From Pseudomonadota bacterium (GTDB lineage: Bacteria > Desulfobacterota > Desulfobacteria > Desulfobacterales > Desulfobacteraceae), in contig JAHJLV010000047.1 in NCBI GenBank assembly GCA_018821535.1, positions 1 to 64,000 of the forward strand: DNA of 64,000 nucleotides, given 5' to 3'. Both the position numbers and the translations under genes were made by a program. The notes below the pieces were generated by a model, which was given only the letters and a program-made list of their open reading frames with translations, searched no databases and had not been told where the DNA came from. Every line of letters starts with the position of its first letter. Within the stretch, counting starts at the first letter, position 1. Below, in pieces: positions 63,537-64,000 of this stretch.

Positions 63537-64000
63537 ATGTCATCCCTGCGCATCCGTTATCAAACCATTGAGTTCGATGACATTGATATTCATGTCCGAA
63601 CCTTACGTGACAGCCAGCAATTCTGTGATGATGACGGGATAGCCGAAAAACTGGGAATCTCATCCGCAACATGGCCCTTGTTTGGCATTGTCTGGGATTC
63701 CAGTCTGGTTCTGGCTCATTTTTTGTCTGACTTTGACATTCTGGGAAAACGAATTCTGGAGGTGGGTTGCGGCATCGGTCTGACCAGTCTGTTATTAAAT
63801 CACCGTCTTGCAGATATTACAGCCACAGATTACCATCCTGAAGCCAATACTTTTTTGCTGGAGAATATAAAGCTCAATAAAGGAAGAAACATCCCGTTTA
63901 TCCGCACCGGATGGGCAGATGAAGAAAGTGCGCTTGGCAGATTTGATCTTATTATCGGCAGTGACCTTCTGTATGAACGCAATCATGCTCAGCTTCTGTC
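63537..64000 (+). CDS. SAM-dependent methyltransferase (Methyltransf_16-like), cut by the window end
   Basis: Open from ATG 63537 to the last base with no stop. It has motif I I-L-E-V-G-C-G-I-G-L-T-S, then T-A-T-D-Y-H-P-E-A and D-L-I-I-G-S-D-L-L-Y-E-R, characteristic of the METTL21/Nicotinamide N-methyltransferase-like family that often methylates lysine in proteins. L-F-G-I-V-W-D-S-S-L upstream of motif I is typical. The 3' end is outside the window; about 154 residues are visible. Confidence 0.85.
   Translation, partial: MSSLRIRYQTIEFDDIDIHVRTLRDSQQFCDDDGIAEKLGISSATWPLFGIVWDSSLVLAHFLSDFDILGKRILEVGCGIGLTSLLLNHRLADITATDYHPEANTFLLENIKLNKGRNIPFIRTGWADEESALGRFDLIIGSDLLYERNHAQLL

Overview
The window looks like chromosome of an anaerobic Desulfobacterota bacterium (former Deltaproteobacteria, Desulfobacteraceae-like). 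The reasons are the gene content: AtpZ/AtpI/AtpB separated from F1 genes, a selenocysteine-type SelD, a GrdB-like selenoprotein, many histidine kinases, a cytoplasmic Mo/Fe-S/flavin redox cluster, a UbiD decarboxylase and PEP-CTERM protein. The taxon is an inference; no 16S gene is present. Base composition is moderate and coding density is high.

Layout. 0-9 kb (mostly minus strand) is housekeeping: eno, a LolA-like periplasmic protein, pyrG, a small hydrolase, rfaE2, pgeF, selD, atpZ, atpI, atpB. 9.2-11.8 kb (plus) holds adk, rpsU, folC and tRNA-Arg(CCG). 11.8-23.3 kb is an accessory stretch: a glycosyltransferase/methyltransferase pair, a PEP-CTERM protein, a degenerate copy of a selenoprotein gene, a rubrerythrin stub, a lipid-modification cassette (SRPBCC-SDR fusion, DUF1365-CFA synthase fusion, flavin oxidoreductase), the intact selenoprotein gene and a YefM/YoeB pair. 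23.5-34.9 kb contains a ChaN-like lipoprotein, signalling proteins, a very large DUF748/AsmA-like protein, UbiD and an M48 protease. 35-43.6 kb has murJ, a sirtuin, a fused MrfA-MrfB-type helicase-nuclease, arginase, a histidine phosphatase and gdhA. 43.6-48.3 kb is one giant PEP/pyruvate-binding-domain signalling protein. 48.3-60.4 kb is a redox cluster. 60.6-63.4 kb is a GGDEF/EAL protein and the window ends inside a methyltransferase.

The most coherent undescribed system is the redox cluster at 48.3-60.4 kb. A soluble molybdopterin oxidoreductase (58266-60350) is transcribed away from a nine-gene run encoding a PsrB-like ferredoxin, a GltD-like NAD(P)H/FAD protein with extra Fe-S domains, a NuoG-like ferredoxin, a TauE-type exporter, membrane proteins, a sensor kinase and a sigma-54 activator. 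Both sides of the divergent intergenic region carry a GG-N10-GC sigma-54 promoter, with two inverted repeats between them, so the cluster probably encodes its own regulator.

Selenium is a second theme. SelD has an in-frame TGA in an S-G-U-A-A-K motif and the GrdB-like protein has a U-P-V-C motif. Each TGA is followed by a hairpin whose loop starts 17 nt downstream. SelD also appears frameshifted just before its Sec codon. Two other genes (a histidine kinase and the MrfAB-like fusion) are split at A-runs, so either recoding or base-level sequence errors are involved. I saw no CRISPR array, insertion sequence, phage integrase or replication origin.
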